A stretch of DNA of 64,000 nt, from positions 159,713,236 through 159,777,235 of the forward strand of contig NC_080539.1 of assembly GCF_028640845.1 (NCBI RefSeq). The letters are read 5' to 3'. Below, in pieces: positions 21,986-32,729 of the stretch. Position numbers and translations under genes: made by a program. Position 1 is the stretch's first letter. Every line of letters begins with the position of its first letter. Source of the stretch: Ahaetulla prasina. Its lineage: Eukaryota > Chordata > Lepidosauria > Squamata > Colubridae. Below the pieces are notes generated by a model that was not told where the DNA came from, searched no databases, and saw nothing but the letters and a program-made list of their open reading frames with translations.

Positions 21986-22340
21986 GGGATGCGGTGGCTC
22001 AGGGGCTAGGACGTTGAGCTTGTCGATCGAAAGGTCGGCAGCTCAGCGGTTCGAATCCCCGGTGCTGCCGGGTAACGGGGTGAGCTCCCGTTATTTGTCC
22101 CAGCTTCTGCCAGCCTAGCAGTTTCAAAAGCATGTAAAAATGCAAGTAGAAAAAATAGGGACCACCTTCGGTGGGAAGGTAACAGCATTCCGTGCGCCTT
22201 TGGCGTTGAGTCATGCCGGCCACATGACCACGGAGACGTCTTCGGATAGCGCTGGCTCTTCGGCTTTAAAATGGAGATGAGCATCGCCCCCTAGAGTCGG
22301 CAACGACTAGCACGTATGTGCGAGGGGAACCTTTACCTTT
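21986..22340 (+). mobile_element. Sauria SINE (complete)
   Basis: The tRNA-like head has an A box region (GCGGTGGCTCAGGGGCTAGG) and a B box (GGTTCGAATCC). The body ends in the BovB-type tail: CCCCCTAGAGTCGGCAACGA and ACCTTTACCTTT. It is flanked by a perfect 14-bp target duplication TATACTATTTTATA (21972-21985 and 22341-22354). Its mobilisation in trans by a BovB LINE is established for this family. Confidence 0.92.
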
Positions 22341-22407
22341 TATACTATTTTATACTCCATTCCCATTTTTCTTAAAATTTGTGCCCTTAATTTTTAATTT
22401 TTTTTTT

Positions 22408-22895
22408 GGTCATACTAATTGTCCCAAAGGTGCTTTTTCAGGAGGCAACTGGACTTTCTTGTTTTTTTCTTCGAGGACGTTTCGCTTCTCATCCAAGCAG
22501 CTTCTTCAGCTCTGACAGGATAGTAGGGAATGGAAGGATTTATATTCCTTGCAGACAGCTGGTCATTTGCATCCTTTTAGAGGGTCACTGAAGCACTTGG
22601 AGGTTATTGAATGGTGTGGGAGTAGGAATGGATTTCCAGAGAAAAAATTGCAGACTAGAGGAACCAGGAGCACTAGTCAGGTGACCCTGAGACACAGATA
22701 AACCTCCAAGTGCTTCAACGACCCTCTGAAAAGATGCAAATGACCAGCTGTCTGCAAGAAATAAAAATACTTCCATTCCCCACTATCCAGTCAGAGCTGA
22801 AGAAGCTTCTTGGATGAGAAGTGAAACGTCCTCAAAGAAAATACAAGAAAGTCCAGTTGCCTCCTGAAAAAACAAATTTGGGACAACCATGACCT
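22408..22895. mobile_element. Penelope-like terminus as a long inverted repeat
   Basis: Two ~195-bp arms (22408-22606 and 22699-22895) are near-perfect reverse complements around a ~92-base loop. Each arm contains AAAGTCCAGTTGCCTCCTGA or its complement, and a 34-base hammerhead-like core (minus strand 22476-22509, plus strand 22797-22830). The GGATGAGAAGYGAAACGTC-type sequence is one I associate with vertebrate Penelope-like element ends. No reverse transcriptase is present. Confidence 0.6.
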
Positions 22896-23013
22896 GGATG
22901 ACTGAAAATCTCTCCAGACTGTCATACTAGTTACTTTTCTGCATTCTAAATGAAATTGTTTATACCAAAAGGGAATCGCATGATGACTATGCATACATAT
23001 ATACTGTATGTAC

Positions 23014-23304
23014 CAGGGGTGAAATCCAGCGGGTTCTGGAGAACCTGTAGCGGAAATTTTGAGCAGTTCAGAAAACTGGTAGCGGAGTAGTTCGGAGAAC
23101 CGGCAAATACCACCTCTGGCTGGCTCTAGAGTGGGGTGGGAATGGAGATTTTATAATATCCTTCCCCCAGGGGTGGGGAGGGAATGGGGATTTTGCAATA
23201 TCCTTCCCCTGCCACGTCCACCAAGCCACTCCCACCAAGCCACACAACGCCCACCAAGCCATACCTACAGAACCGGTAGTAAAAAAATTTGGATTTCACC
23301 ACTG
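23014..23304 (-). mobile_element. hAT-type MITE (291 bp)
   Basis: Starts CAGGGGTGAAATCCAGC and ends GGATTTCACCACTG, flanked by the perfect 8-bp duplication GTATGTAC (23006-23013 and 23305-23312). It is in opposite orientation to the related copies at 18716 and 50290. Confidence 0.9.
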
Positions 23305-23312
23305 GTATGTAC

Positions 23313-24630
23313 GTAGCTCTATTCCATCCTTTTCTTACTAACTTACTTTACCTTTTCTTGTGTAGGTAACCACACTTCTAAGCAACACACTAGGCTGCAG
23401 CTACCCATCTTTTTGCATTTTCTAAGAAAATGTATAGGTCCATTTGCAACGCTACAATTTGCTTCCTGGTAAATCCACTGCTATTCCAATGCCTATTAGA
23501 AACAGGTTTGATTTACCACAGAGGGCCTTGACTGCTGTAAAAATGCATATGATTGGGTTTCCAGGATTTTAAATAGGTCAGATCTTAATGTTTCTTAAGA
23601 CTGCCTCTTTTGTCTGTGCCATGGCTGTTCCAAATGGGAACTGAAGGATGTAGCATATATCCATCATAGGTAATATATTAGACTCAGTCCACCACTTCCT
23701 TTAAGGCAGAAAAATTTAATGAAACAATGTTGAAACATAAAATCTAGCCCTCTGCTTGACGCTCCCTTAGGGAATGTGCAAAGAATACAGATTGGGAGAA
23801 GAGTATGACAAGGAGAATTAGTAATAAATAAGTTTTGCTTTTGCAATATGTCTCTCTCTTTCTCTCTCCCGCGCTCTCTCTCCTCCTACGCTCAACTCTT
23901 AAGGAAGGGGATGGAGCAAATACTACAATTTCAAAGTAAGCCTGCTTGAGCCAATAAGTCCCAATTCATTAGGGAGTGAAGCATTGAGTCAGAAGCAGGG
24001 ATGTGCTCAAATTACTCTGAAAACTATTTTTTTTCCTCAAATCACCTGCTTAGGTTAATTTGCATTTTGGCTCTTTGAGACCTTAATGCAGAAGGTCCCA
24101 GAAATCAGGTCCAGCTTCTCTATACTCTTGCTGGATCAAGAGATCCAGTATATGCAATACTGTATTGTTCAAGAAAGGGTCCTGTTCATTCCAATCGTAA
24201 CAATATCTACATAGAAATTAATATTGCCAAAGTAGTCCAAAGATGTTCTGTTCTTTGCGGTGAAGGACTAAGTAATTCTCTACCATACTACACAGAGAAA
24301 CAGAGGAAACTAAAGTTTGAATCCTCCATCAAATCTGACAACAGAGCAATATATTCTACAATAAGTGAGAAGATGCGGGGTGGGGATTATGTGCATCACA
24401 ACATAATTCAGGTATAATCAGGCTGTGGCCTACAGATGAAAGCCTTCCTATAAGTTAGAAGAGCTTTGTAGACATATATCTTTTGAGTGGCTTCTTGTAG
24501 TAAATCTTCCCCCTCTTGTTTTAGATTAATGAAAAAGAACCACCTGTACACATTTTATATTAGAAACACTGCTACACTGAAGATTTTCAGAATTAGTAGT
24601 CTCAAAGAATGGAGACTAATTGATATAGGA
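23313..24630. other. Low-repeat stretch, no gene recognised
   Basis: Contains a short CT-rich run at ~23851-23885. No exon, RNA gene or repeat family recognised. Confidence 0.4.
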
Positions 24631-24765
24631 CCAGTGGTGGGTTGCTCCTGGTTCTACCTGGTTCTATAGACCCGGTAGTAAAATTGGCGGGAGGCTCCGC
24701 CCACCCTTCTGGACATCATAAATGATGCCCGCTCCCGTTGCGAACCGATAGTAAAGGTAAGTAGA
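24631..24765 (+). mobile_element. hAT-type MITE fragment (GGTGGGTT family)
   Basis: Starts CAGTGGTGGGTTGCTCCTGG and contains GGCGGGAGGCTCCGCCCACC. It resembles the complete element at 46056-46262 but lacks a clear right end. Confidence 0.55.
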
Positions 24766-24912
24766 ACCAAGAAGTCCTGCTTAGGACTATGGTCTTTTTA
24801 ACACCCACATTCATAAGATAAAGTTTGCCATGTTGTTTTGGTTCAAATTCACTTTTACAGAAGGAGATATGTTTTAAGAGGTCCCAGAGAAACTTGAAAT
24901 TTAAGCATCATA

Positions 24913-24914
<2 letters not shown>

Positions 24915-24951
<37 letters not shown>

Positions 24952-24970
24952 ATCTATCTATCTATCTATC
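24915..24970. repeat. (CT)n(TATC)n compound microsatellite
   Basis: About 13 CT units followed by six TATC units. Confidence 0.95.
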
Positions 24971-24971
24971 C

Positions 24972-25500
24972 AATGGTGGGATTCAAATTTTTTAACAACC
25001 AGTTCTGTGGGTGTGGCTTATTTTGGGGTGTGGCTTGGTGGTCATGTGACTGGGTGGGCGAGCCTAGCTGCTCATGTGACCGGGTGGCCCTGGCTATGGG
25101 CATAGAAACTACTCAAAGGGCTAAAAAAAGTCATTTCTGACCGGTCCTCGCACTTATGACCATCCTCACATTTATGCCCATTGCAGCATTTTTAACAACC
25201 ATGTCACTCATTTCACAACTGCTTCTCTTCACCACGGTTACAAGATAGGGCGCAAAATGTAAAATGTGAGGACAATTGTAGGTGTGTCAAAAGGTGGTCA
25301 AAAGTTTTAGGACAGGTGAAAAATAACTTTTTCAGCCCTCCGAGTAGTCCCTATGCACAAAATGCTGCAACAGGCATAAATGATGACCAGTCATAAATGT
25401 GAGGACTGGTCAAAAGTGTGAGAACCTGTCAGAAATCACTTTTTTCAGCCATCTGGGTAGTCCCTATGCACACTTTTTTCAGCCATCTGGGTAGTCATTT
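24972..25500. mobile_element. Degenerate hAT-type repeat with internal duplications
   Basis: Begins CAATGGTGGGATTCAAATTT and carries GTGTGGCTTGGTGGTCATGT, as in the hAT MITEs here. It is followed by a block with repeated and inverted AAATGTGAGGAC and CAGCCATCTGGGTAGTC segments; the last is duplicated in tandem 34 bases apart near 25440 and 25475. The right end is not defined. Confidence 0.45.
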
Positions 25501-25992
25501 TTTAGTACAGTATATCATATTCAATTTAGCAGTATTGCGAATTTGGGGCAGTGAAGACAAACTGTATGATAAATACCAGAGAAATTATTTGATGTGCATA
25601 TATCATAATGATAAAGAGAAATCTTTGTTCTGCCTCATTACTGATTGAAATCAAGAGTTCGCTAGCAAACTTGACTAACTTGTTCGACTAACAAATTTTA
25701 TAAAAAGGTAAAGGCTCTCATGAGCTTTCTGAAAGTTTATGCTTTATTCTTACTTGCTAATGAGAAGAGAAGCTACCAGTTTCATGATAACTTTTTTTTG
25801 CCACCACAGACTAATACAATGTTCCTTCAATAGCTATTGATTGAGTGATTGATCAAATTCTGAGATCACCCAACTCCAAATGACTCTGGGTAGCTTGGTA
25901 TATGCAAGAAGTGTAAAATCAACAAGGAAAGAAAATAAATAGCCTCACCCGGGGAAACAACAGCTAAACTCTTTCCTCTACCACCACATATT
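25501..25992. other. Stretch with no recognised feature
   Basis: AT-rich sequence, nothing recognised. Confidence 0.4.
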
Positions 25993-26000
25993 GTATAAAA

Positions 26001-26135
26001 CAGGGGTCTCCAATCTTAGTAATTTTAAGGCTTGTGGACTTCAACTCCCAGAGTTCCTCAGGCAGCTTTGCTGGCTGAGGAACTCTGGGAGTTGAAGTCC
26101 ACAAGCCTTAAAGTTACTAAGATTGGAGACCCCTG
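26001..26135. mobile_element. Palindromic hAT MITE (135 bp)
   Basis: Same family as 11341-11461: CAGGGGTCTCCAATCTTAGT at one end and its complement at the other, with a near-complete palindrome around GCAGCTTTGCTGGC. Flanked by GTATAAAA (25993-26000) and GTATAAAG (26136-26143), 7 of 8 identical. Confidence 0.88.
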
Positions 26136-26143
26136 GTATAAAG

Positions 26144-27393
26144 CACAAACAAAAGATACAAGCTATGACATTGGGGTTATAGTTCTAACGCCCCTTTAAT
26201 AAATTTTCTCATTTCTTGTGAAGAGATCTTAATCGCAAGGAGTCCACCCCCAAACCCCACCCCCGACCAGTGGTTGTCAGACCTGGGTTTGTATTTTGAT
26301 AAGAGGCCCCCACAAAGCCCAAACTGCAGGCCCAAATCAGGGTATTGAACAACATCTTGGAAGGAGGCCATGTCAAACCTCTTCTGCATCCCTACTGGGA
26401 GAACTACACGGTTGTGTTCAGGTTGTCACCAAGCCCAGAGCTGGACTGGAGGGAAGGTTTACTTTGGATCGTGTTTGCCAGTCTTTTCTGCTTTTTGCTG
26501 TTGAGTTTTAATAGTATGATCTTGGAAGGCTCCGGAGGGCCTAGAAAAGAAGCTAGCAGGGTATATTACTCCTGCAGTTGTCAATTGCTACTTTAGGTTG
26601 AAAAGACCAAAGATGCCTAAAGAAAAGAAAAGAAAAACCAAAAATTGTTTTAAAAGAAAACCCCTGTGGGAACACGGTATTCATTTCAGCCATGCAATGT
26701 GATCAGTTGTCAAACCTCCATCGGCCTGACATCAGCTTTGAATAATGCTCCTCAGCTTGCAATTAAAATCACCCATTTTGCAACGGAGGAATGAAGAGTG
26801 CCTTGGATACCTGACATTTCTTTAACCTCTGCAGCAAGTCTCACACCTATTTCATGCCAGTCACAGAATGCCACTGGTTACATGATCCCATCATGAAAGA
26901 CTCCCCTGCACCATAAAAAGTAATATGCCCAGTGGGGGCAAAATTAGGTTTACCAAGGGAGATTTAACTTTTAAATTTCCTGACGCTTGTGAATTTAAGC
27001 CTCAGACTTACTACTGTATTAGCATACTTCTAATTGACAGAAACATGAAGACCCCCCAAAAATGTATTTAACAAAGGACACATTATTATTTTTGCAGCAT
27101 TTTTATCCCACATTTCCTTAAAAAAGGCAAATTTCCATCTCTCCTGTGGATATTCTTATGCCTGTCTTTCTTGCAACACGTGAAACAAATACTTTTCAAT
27201 GTTTATATTTATACCAGATATACCATAGTAGCCTTCTACCCTAGATGGCCTCTGAGAGATGCACTTTGTTCTCTTTCTTTTTTGAGGAGGAAAAAGTGCA
27301 TTATGATACACAATACATTTCAGGAGAAATGTCATTCTACAGGACATGAGCCATGGCAAAGTCTAAGCAAAAACAAAGAGGTTTTAGAATTCA
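26144..27393. other. Low-repeat stretch, no gene recognised
   Basis: Mixed-composition intergenic sequence. The part at ~26660-26920 is less AT-rich and repeat-free, and could be a conserved non-coding block. No exon structure was identified. Confidence 0.35.
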
Positions 27394-27405
27394 GTCACAC
27401 AGTTA

Positions 27406-27749
27406 GGTAGGTAAAGGTAAAGGTTCCCCTCGCAATATGTGCTAGTCATTCCTGACTCTAGGGGGCAGTTTCAAAGCTGAAGAGCCAGAGCTGTCCGAAG
27501 ACGTCTCCGTGGTCATGTGGCCGGCATGACTCGACGCCAAAGGCGCACGGAACACTGTTACCTTCCCACCAAAGGTGGTCCCTATTTTTCTACTTGCATT
27601 TTTTACGTGATTTTGAACTGCTAGGTTGCCAGAAGCTGGGACAAGTAACAGGAGCTCACCTCATTACACAGCAGCACTAGGGATTTGAACCGCTGAACTG
27701 CCGACCTTTCGATCGACAAGCTCAGCATCTTAGCCCCTGAACCACTAGT
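27406..27749 (-). mobile_element. Sauria SINE (complete, minus strand)
   Basis: Reads in reverse from AGGTAAAGGTTCCCCTCGCA (tail) to the tRNA-like head (GGATTTGAACCGCTGAACTG holds the reversed B box). Flanked by the 12-bp duplication GTCACACAGTTA (27394-27405 and 27750-27761). Its divergence from the copy at 21986 suggests it is older. Confidence 0.9.
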
Positions 27750-27761
27750 GTCACACAGTTA

Positions 27762-28490
27762 CTCCATTTCAAAAATGGAGATGCAGAATTTTCATATTCT
27801 GAAGTTTTAGAACTCCTGTTTGATTTTTCAATGATGTAAGCAGCAATGAATGAAATAAACAAATCAACTCAAGAGTTCAGATTCTTTGTAAAGAACTGAG
27901 AAGAATGAAATTATCACAGCTATCATCCATAAAATATTTAACAGGAACTGAAACTGTAGAGCAGCCATACCTTCAGACATTTTATCTTCTGCTTAAACAG
28001 AGCCTCTCTAGTCACTCAAAATATGTGTAAAGGAAAGAAATCGTGTTCTGTTCAGTGTAGGATGGAAGTGTTATCTGAATGTATCAAAATATTATCAGAA
28101 TAAACCATACACGTTCATGTTAAAAGGACATTTTGTATAAAACTCCAGCCTATTTCAGTTTCACGGGCACCTAAGATTCAGATGTTTGCTGTATTTACAT
28201 CACATATTTTCTCAAAAAGTATGAGATGTGGAGCACATCTCTCAATTTTATCCTGACTGCAATAAACCACGATTACATGGTTTGCTTGAGAGATAGTAAC
28301 AGACCCCTAATCTTGTAAGCTTTATAGTGGAACCTAGCTTGATCCTGGATCCACTGAACCCCATCCAACCCTAGGGACAACTTTTAATTTTCAGAACTTC
28401 TATTCCCTTATTAATATCTAAAGTGCACAAAACTGCTTTTGTGATCCAAGACAGATTTTCATTGCCAGAGGGCACTCAGAAATTGAGACT
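27762..28490. other. Stretch with no recognised feature
   Basis: AT-rich intergenic sequence without recognised repeats or exons. Confidence 0.4.
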
Positions 28491-28493
28491 TGT

Positions 28494-28632
28494 ATATGTT
28501 GGATAGATATCTATATCTATATCTAATCTATATCTATAACTATATATCTATATCCATATCTCTCTATATCTATCTCTATAACTCTATCTATCTCTATATT
28601 TATATTTATATCTATATATCTCTATCCCTATC

Positions 28633-28693
<61 letters not shown>

Positions 28694-28712
28694 TATCTAT
28701 CATCTAGCTATC
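28494..28712. repeat. (TATC)n microsatellite, GATA type
   Basis: Irregular TATCTA/TATATC units giving way to a pure run of ~17 TATC units at 28631-28692. GATA/TATC arrays are abundant in snakes. The 79-residue IYLSIYL frame is an artefact of the repeat. Confidence 0.95.
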
Positions 28713-31414
28713 TATCTAGTGTCATGTAAATTTTTTAAGGGTAACATCATTTAAAACATTTATGATAATGTTGCTTTACAAAACCAACCAATTGCTGAAG
28801 TCTGGGTTAATTTTGGTAATTGTAGGATAAAATAAGGTAATTTGTATTCAGACATTCCTTTCAATCAAATAAACTTACTACACTACTGCTTGTGTTAAAC
28901 ATATTTGGCAAGTACTTACAAGGGTATCTGTTTAGGTGGAATGTGGCCAGTGAGAAGGATATCCAAAAGAGCTATAGTTCAGCATTTGGAGATTTTTAAG
29001 ATTACACATAATTTACAATGTGCCATAATCCTAAACAACATTTTTTAGATAAGAAAATAAAGCTGCTTGAATGATAAGAGTTTGTCCTAATTACAAGCAA
29101 TAAATGCCGAAATTCCAGGTTCAAGTCACATTTAAGTGACTTTACTAAATGAATAAAACTACTTTACTTTACTAAATCCATTCAGTAGCTTTAAGACCAA
29201 CGTCTCCCTTTTATCTCCCTCCATCTTCAATTATCAGCAGTAAGGAGAAAAGCCACTTTAAAAGTCTGTCATTGGATATGTATGTGAATAACAATAGCAC
29301 TAGCACTTAGACTTATATACCGCTTCACAGTGCTTTACAGCCCTCTAAGCGGTTTACAGAGACGGCATATTTGCCCTTAACAATCATCGAACTTCTGGAG
29401 TAAGTAGAAATTGTACTGTTATTTTTCATAGTGGTCTTTATAACAAATACATGTCTTTATAAAATAGAACTTTTTAAATTTATTGCCTTACACAATGTAA
29501 GCCTCCCTGAGTCTTCGGAGAAGGGCGGGATATAAATTTAAATATGAATAAATTCTCTCGAAGAGCTTATTTGATCCAGCTTTCATTTTGTGTTCCACAA
29601 AACCAGGAGATTAAATATCCGAATGCTATTTTTCATGTAGAATAGAAAGTGCCCTAACAAGTTCAGTGTCAAGACACTGTACCAGCGAATGGGGTTAAAC
29701 ACACAAAACTGTGTCTTTTCAACTGAAATTCTCCACTGCTGTCCTTATTTGTACAGACACAGATACTTCTCCTAACACAAACTCCATTGAGAAAGAAACA
29801 ACCACAAAGTTTGTTGTGGTTCATTAAAAGATCAGCCTGTTAAGTCATTGGCCTCCACGTAAACAGAACTCTTGAACTGTCCTCCTGTATACCAGGAACG
29901 GCAAGCCAACCTGTCAATGACAATTTGAAAAGGAAAACACTCTCAATGCAAATCGAGGTTATCAGATTATTTAGATAAAGGATTGGAAACTGAACCATTT
30001 ACTTTTCCAGAGCCCCTTAAAGTCACAGCTGCAAGGCAAGAAGCTCCCTCAGGCTGCCCTTCCTATGACCTCAGCTTTGACTGGCAAGGATCACTGCTAG
30101 GGTAATAGAGCAAGAGTAACTCATTGTTGGCTCTTGCTTTGTCTGGGCCTCCACTAAGCAGACACATCAGACACAAGGCCTGGATTTATCTGGTGGCCCC
30201 AAAGGTCTCTATTTTATACCCTTCAGTAGAGAACAATGGCCACATCAAGACTTCACTTTCACCATCCATCTCACTCAATGGAGTTGGAGAAGGATGTAGT
30301 GGCAAAAAGAGAGAAGTCAAGAAATTGGTCTCCTCCTCATGTAACTTAACCCTGTTTCTTTCAGAGAAGTTACCTGTAGACTTATCCAGGCGGCCATTTT
30401 ATCCCTGGTTCTATCACATAACTTATCACAATAACACCTCATGTGTGATAAGCAGCTGCTTTGCCAATCTGAAGGATGGTACAGGTGCTCAGGAATGAAA
30501 TCCTCCCCACCCAGCCCCGAATGAGGATTTTCCTATTTCAGGATAATTCAACTTACGTATAGTTATTTATACCATCATGCATGTATACATGCCACCACTG
30601 AGTTAAAGGCTGAAAGCAACATACTTTCAAACTGAGCATCAGTTCCTGCTCCCCTGTTAAAAGCTTGTAATTTTTAAGAGATTAGAAATTCCTCCCAGGT
30701 TGTTTGAAATAGTCACGAAAAGCCAGTTTCGAGTTGTTAAATTTTATGTTGTGTGTAATGCGTTAATTGATGTCAACTCTTTTGCCTATTCCTGATCCTG
30801 ACCATTGGACATCCTGTAGCATAAAAAGACCTTCTATTCAGCAGCCCAGATTAGGGACAGCACCAAAGCACCATAGTCATGGGCTAAAAAGGGTTTGTTG
30901 ATAATCTATGTATTTATCCCACAGAGTAATTCAGATCATACCAAATTTAGGCAATTTCCTTCCCACCCATTTACCTTGATGGCTCTTGTATTTTGCTTCA
31001 CTCACACCACCTCTCCTCTAAATGCATGTAAAACTTTATTGCCCTTGTAAATGGCCTGCTGTGAGCTTGGATGCTTCTGTGAGTTTGAAGGATGTAAGCA
31101 TTTATTAACCCCAGCCATCTACTGACCCAGACATTAACAGAAAGGAAAAGGACCAGATTGAAAACAGAGAGGGTTTTTTGTGGGGAGGGGGAAATGTTGG
31201 AGATTCAGAAACATGTGTAATCATACATTGCAGATTAAATTCTATGTCTCCCATACTGCGCCTGTCTATTTCTTAAACTGACCCAGAAATTCCAGTCTGG
31301 ATTATAATAGGTTCCCATGGAATCCAGGCTGATATTCATACAGATTATGTATCATGTGAGACCTGATTGGTTATTCTTCTGTTTCTTGCTTTTGCCATCC
31401 AGGCAAGGAAGGTA
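28713..31414. other. Low-repeat stretch with two SINE remnants
   Basis: Mostly unique-looking sequence. The second-type SINE remnant is at 29293-29400, in reverse (TTATATACCGCTTCACAGTG, CCCTCTAAGCGGTTTACAG). A LINE A-type SINE tail is at 29480-29560 (CCTTACACAATGTAAGCC, GTCTTCGGAGAAGGGCGGG). A 124-residue open frame at 30124-30498 has no recognisable domain, and I do not consider it a gene. Confidence 0.45.
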
Positions 31415-31515
31415 AGCCTTGGTAGCTGGCTCCTATATGGTGGTATAGGCTTTAGGGTCTCCTTCTTGAGTAGCGAGTTGGACTAGAAGATCTCCAAGGT
31501 CCCTTACAATTTGCC
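31415..31515 (+). repeat. CR1 LINE extreme 3' end
   Basis: GAGTTGGACTAGAAGATCTC and CAAGGTCCCTTACAATTTG match the 3' untranslated end of the snake-type CR1, also seen reversed near 12290-12360. Confidence 0.65.
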
Positions 31516-31519
31516 TTTA

Positions 31520-31794
31520 TTTATTTTGTCACAACAGTATATATAAGCATAAGCATGAAGTAACTATATAATATATAAGCATATATATGAGTATAAGTAT
31601 GAAATAACTATCTAAATTGGATATAATGAAAGGAAACAGTAGGACAGGAACGGTAGGCACGTTTGTGCTCTTATGCACGCCCCTTACAGACCTCTTAGGA
31701 ATGGGGTGAGATCAACAGTCGACAGTTTTTGGTTAAAGTTTTGGGGATTTTGAGTAGATACCACAGAGTCTGGTAGTGTGTTCCAAGCATTAAT
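31520..31794 (-). pseudogene. LINE family B 3' part, split by L1
   Basis: The minus-strand family B tail (GTCACAACAGTATATATAAG) runs into the C-terminal coding region up to CCAAGCATTAAT. The L1 follows, and the family B copy resumes at 37126 with the same 12 bases. Confidence 0.85.
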
Positions 31795-31839
31795 TTTTTT
31801 TTTTTTTTTTTTATTGAAAGAGTTTTTAAAAAAAACAAA

Positions 31840-31920
31840 AACATTTTCCCCCTTTTTTCCCCCTCCCTCCCAAAAAAAAAAAAAAAACAAAACATCCCCC
31901 TCCCTCCCCCACCCCCGGCT
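31840..31920 (-). other. G-rich 3' region of L1 (possible G-quadruplex)
   Basis: On the L1 sense strand this region holds GGGGGTGGGGGAGGGAGGGG (complement of 31897-31916) and a second GGGAGGGAGGGGG block nearer the tail, each with four or more G-runs. Conserved quadruplex-forming G-runs in the 3' untranslated region are known for mammalian L1. Confidence 0.6.
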
Positions 31921-32176
31921 TCCCGGGTCAATCACAAGGTAAAGTCCAATCCAAATAACCACATCCAAAGCTTTTCGTCTCCCAACCCCCTCCCCATTAC
32001 ATAAAATAACTTTCTAATTATTCAAAGGCAATCTGATATTTCTTAATCTGATATCTGTTTTGTAGATAATCAATCCATTTTTCCATTCAATTAAATATCT
32101 TTCCTGCGTATTGTCTTTTAAAACGCTGAGATTTTAGCCATCTCAGCCAAATTAATAACTTTCAATATCCATTCTT

Positions 32177-32488
32177 CTATTGTAGGTATCTCTTCTTCTT
32201 CCAGTATTGTCCAATCAACAGTCTTGCTGCTGTTATTAAGTTCAAAATCAATTTAGTCTCAATCCCTGTACAATCCATTATAATTCCCAAAAGGAAAAAT
32301 TGTGGCAGGAACTTTATCTTCTTCTTCAGTACATTTTGAATAATCCACCAAATTCTTATCCAAAAGACCTTAATTTTCTTGCAAGTCCACCAAATATGAA
32401 AATATGTAGCATCATCACAATCACACCTCCAACATTTCGCTTGGATATTAGGATACATACATGATAATTTTTGGGATCTAAATGCCAT
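32177..32488 (-). pseudogene. L1 ORF2 C-terminal Cys-rich end
   Basis: A 103-residue open stretch with CWRCDCDDATYFHIWWTC, the C-X2-C...H-X4-C arrangement of the L1 ORF2 C-terminal domain. It is out of frame with the upstream reverse transcriptase pieces. Confidence 0.75.
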
Positions 32489-32729
32489 CTATAAAACATC
32501 TTATAAAAATTTTCCTTAAATTCTGTGCTTGTGTAAACTTAACATTTCTAACCCAAATTTTCTCCCATGTTTCCAACATTATTGGTTCCTGAATATTCTG
32601 TGCCCATTTTATCATACAATCCTTTACCAAATCCTTTTCGAATCTATTTCAAGCAACACATTATACAATCTCTTTATATGCTCCTGGGTCTGATTTCTAA
32701 TTTGCTTTATTAAATTTTCCTCCTTTGCA

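Noticed and set aside
21986..22080. tRNA-like A and B boxes
   Set aside because: They form the promoter head of a Sauria SINE with a target duplication, not a tRNA gene. The same holds for 27406, 41793, 10797, 43063 and 52327.
28494..28712. CRISPR-like regular repeats
   Set aside because: This is a simple TATC microsatellite without spacers, in a vertebrate genome.
30124..30498. A 124-residue open frame in low-repeat sequence
   Set aside because: No domain, no codon pattern and no splice context. This length is expected by chance in 64 kb.
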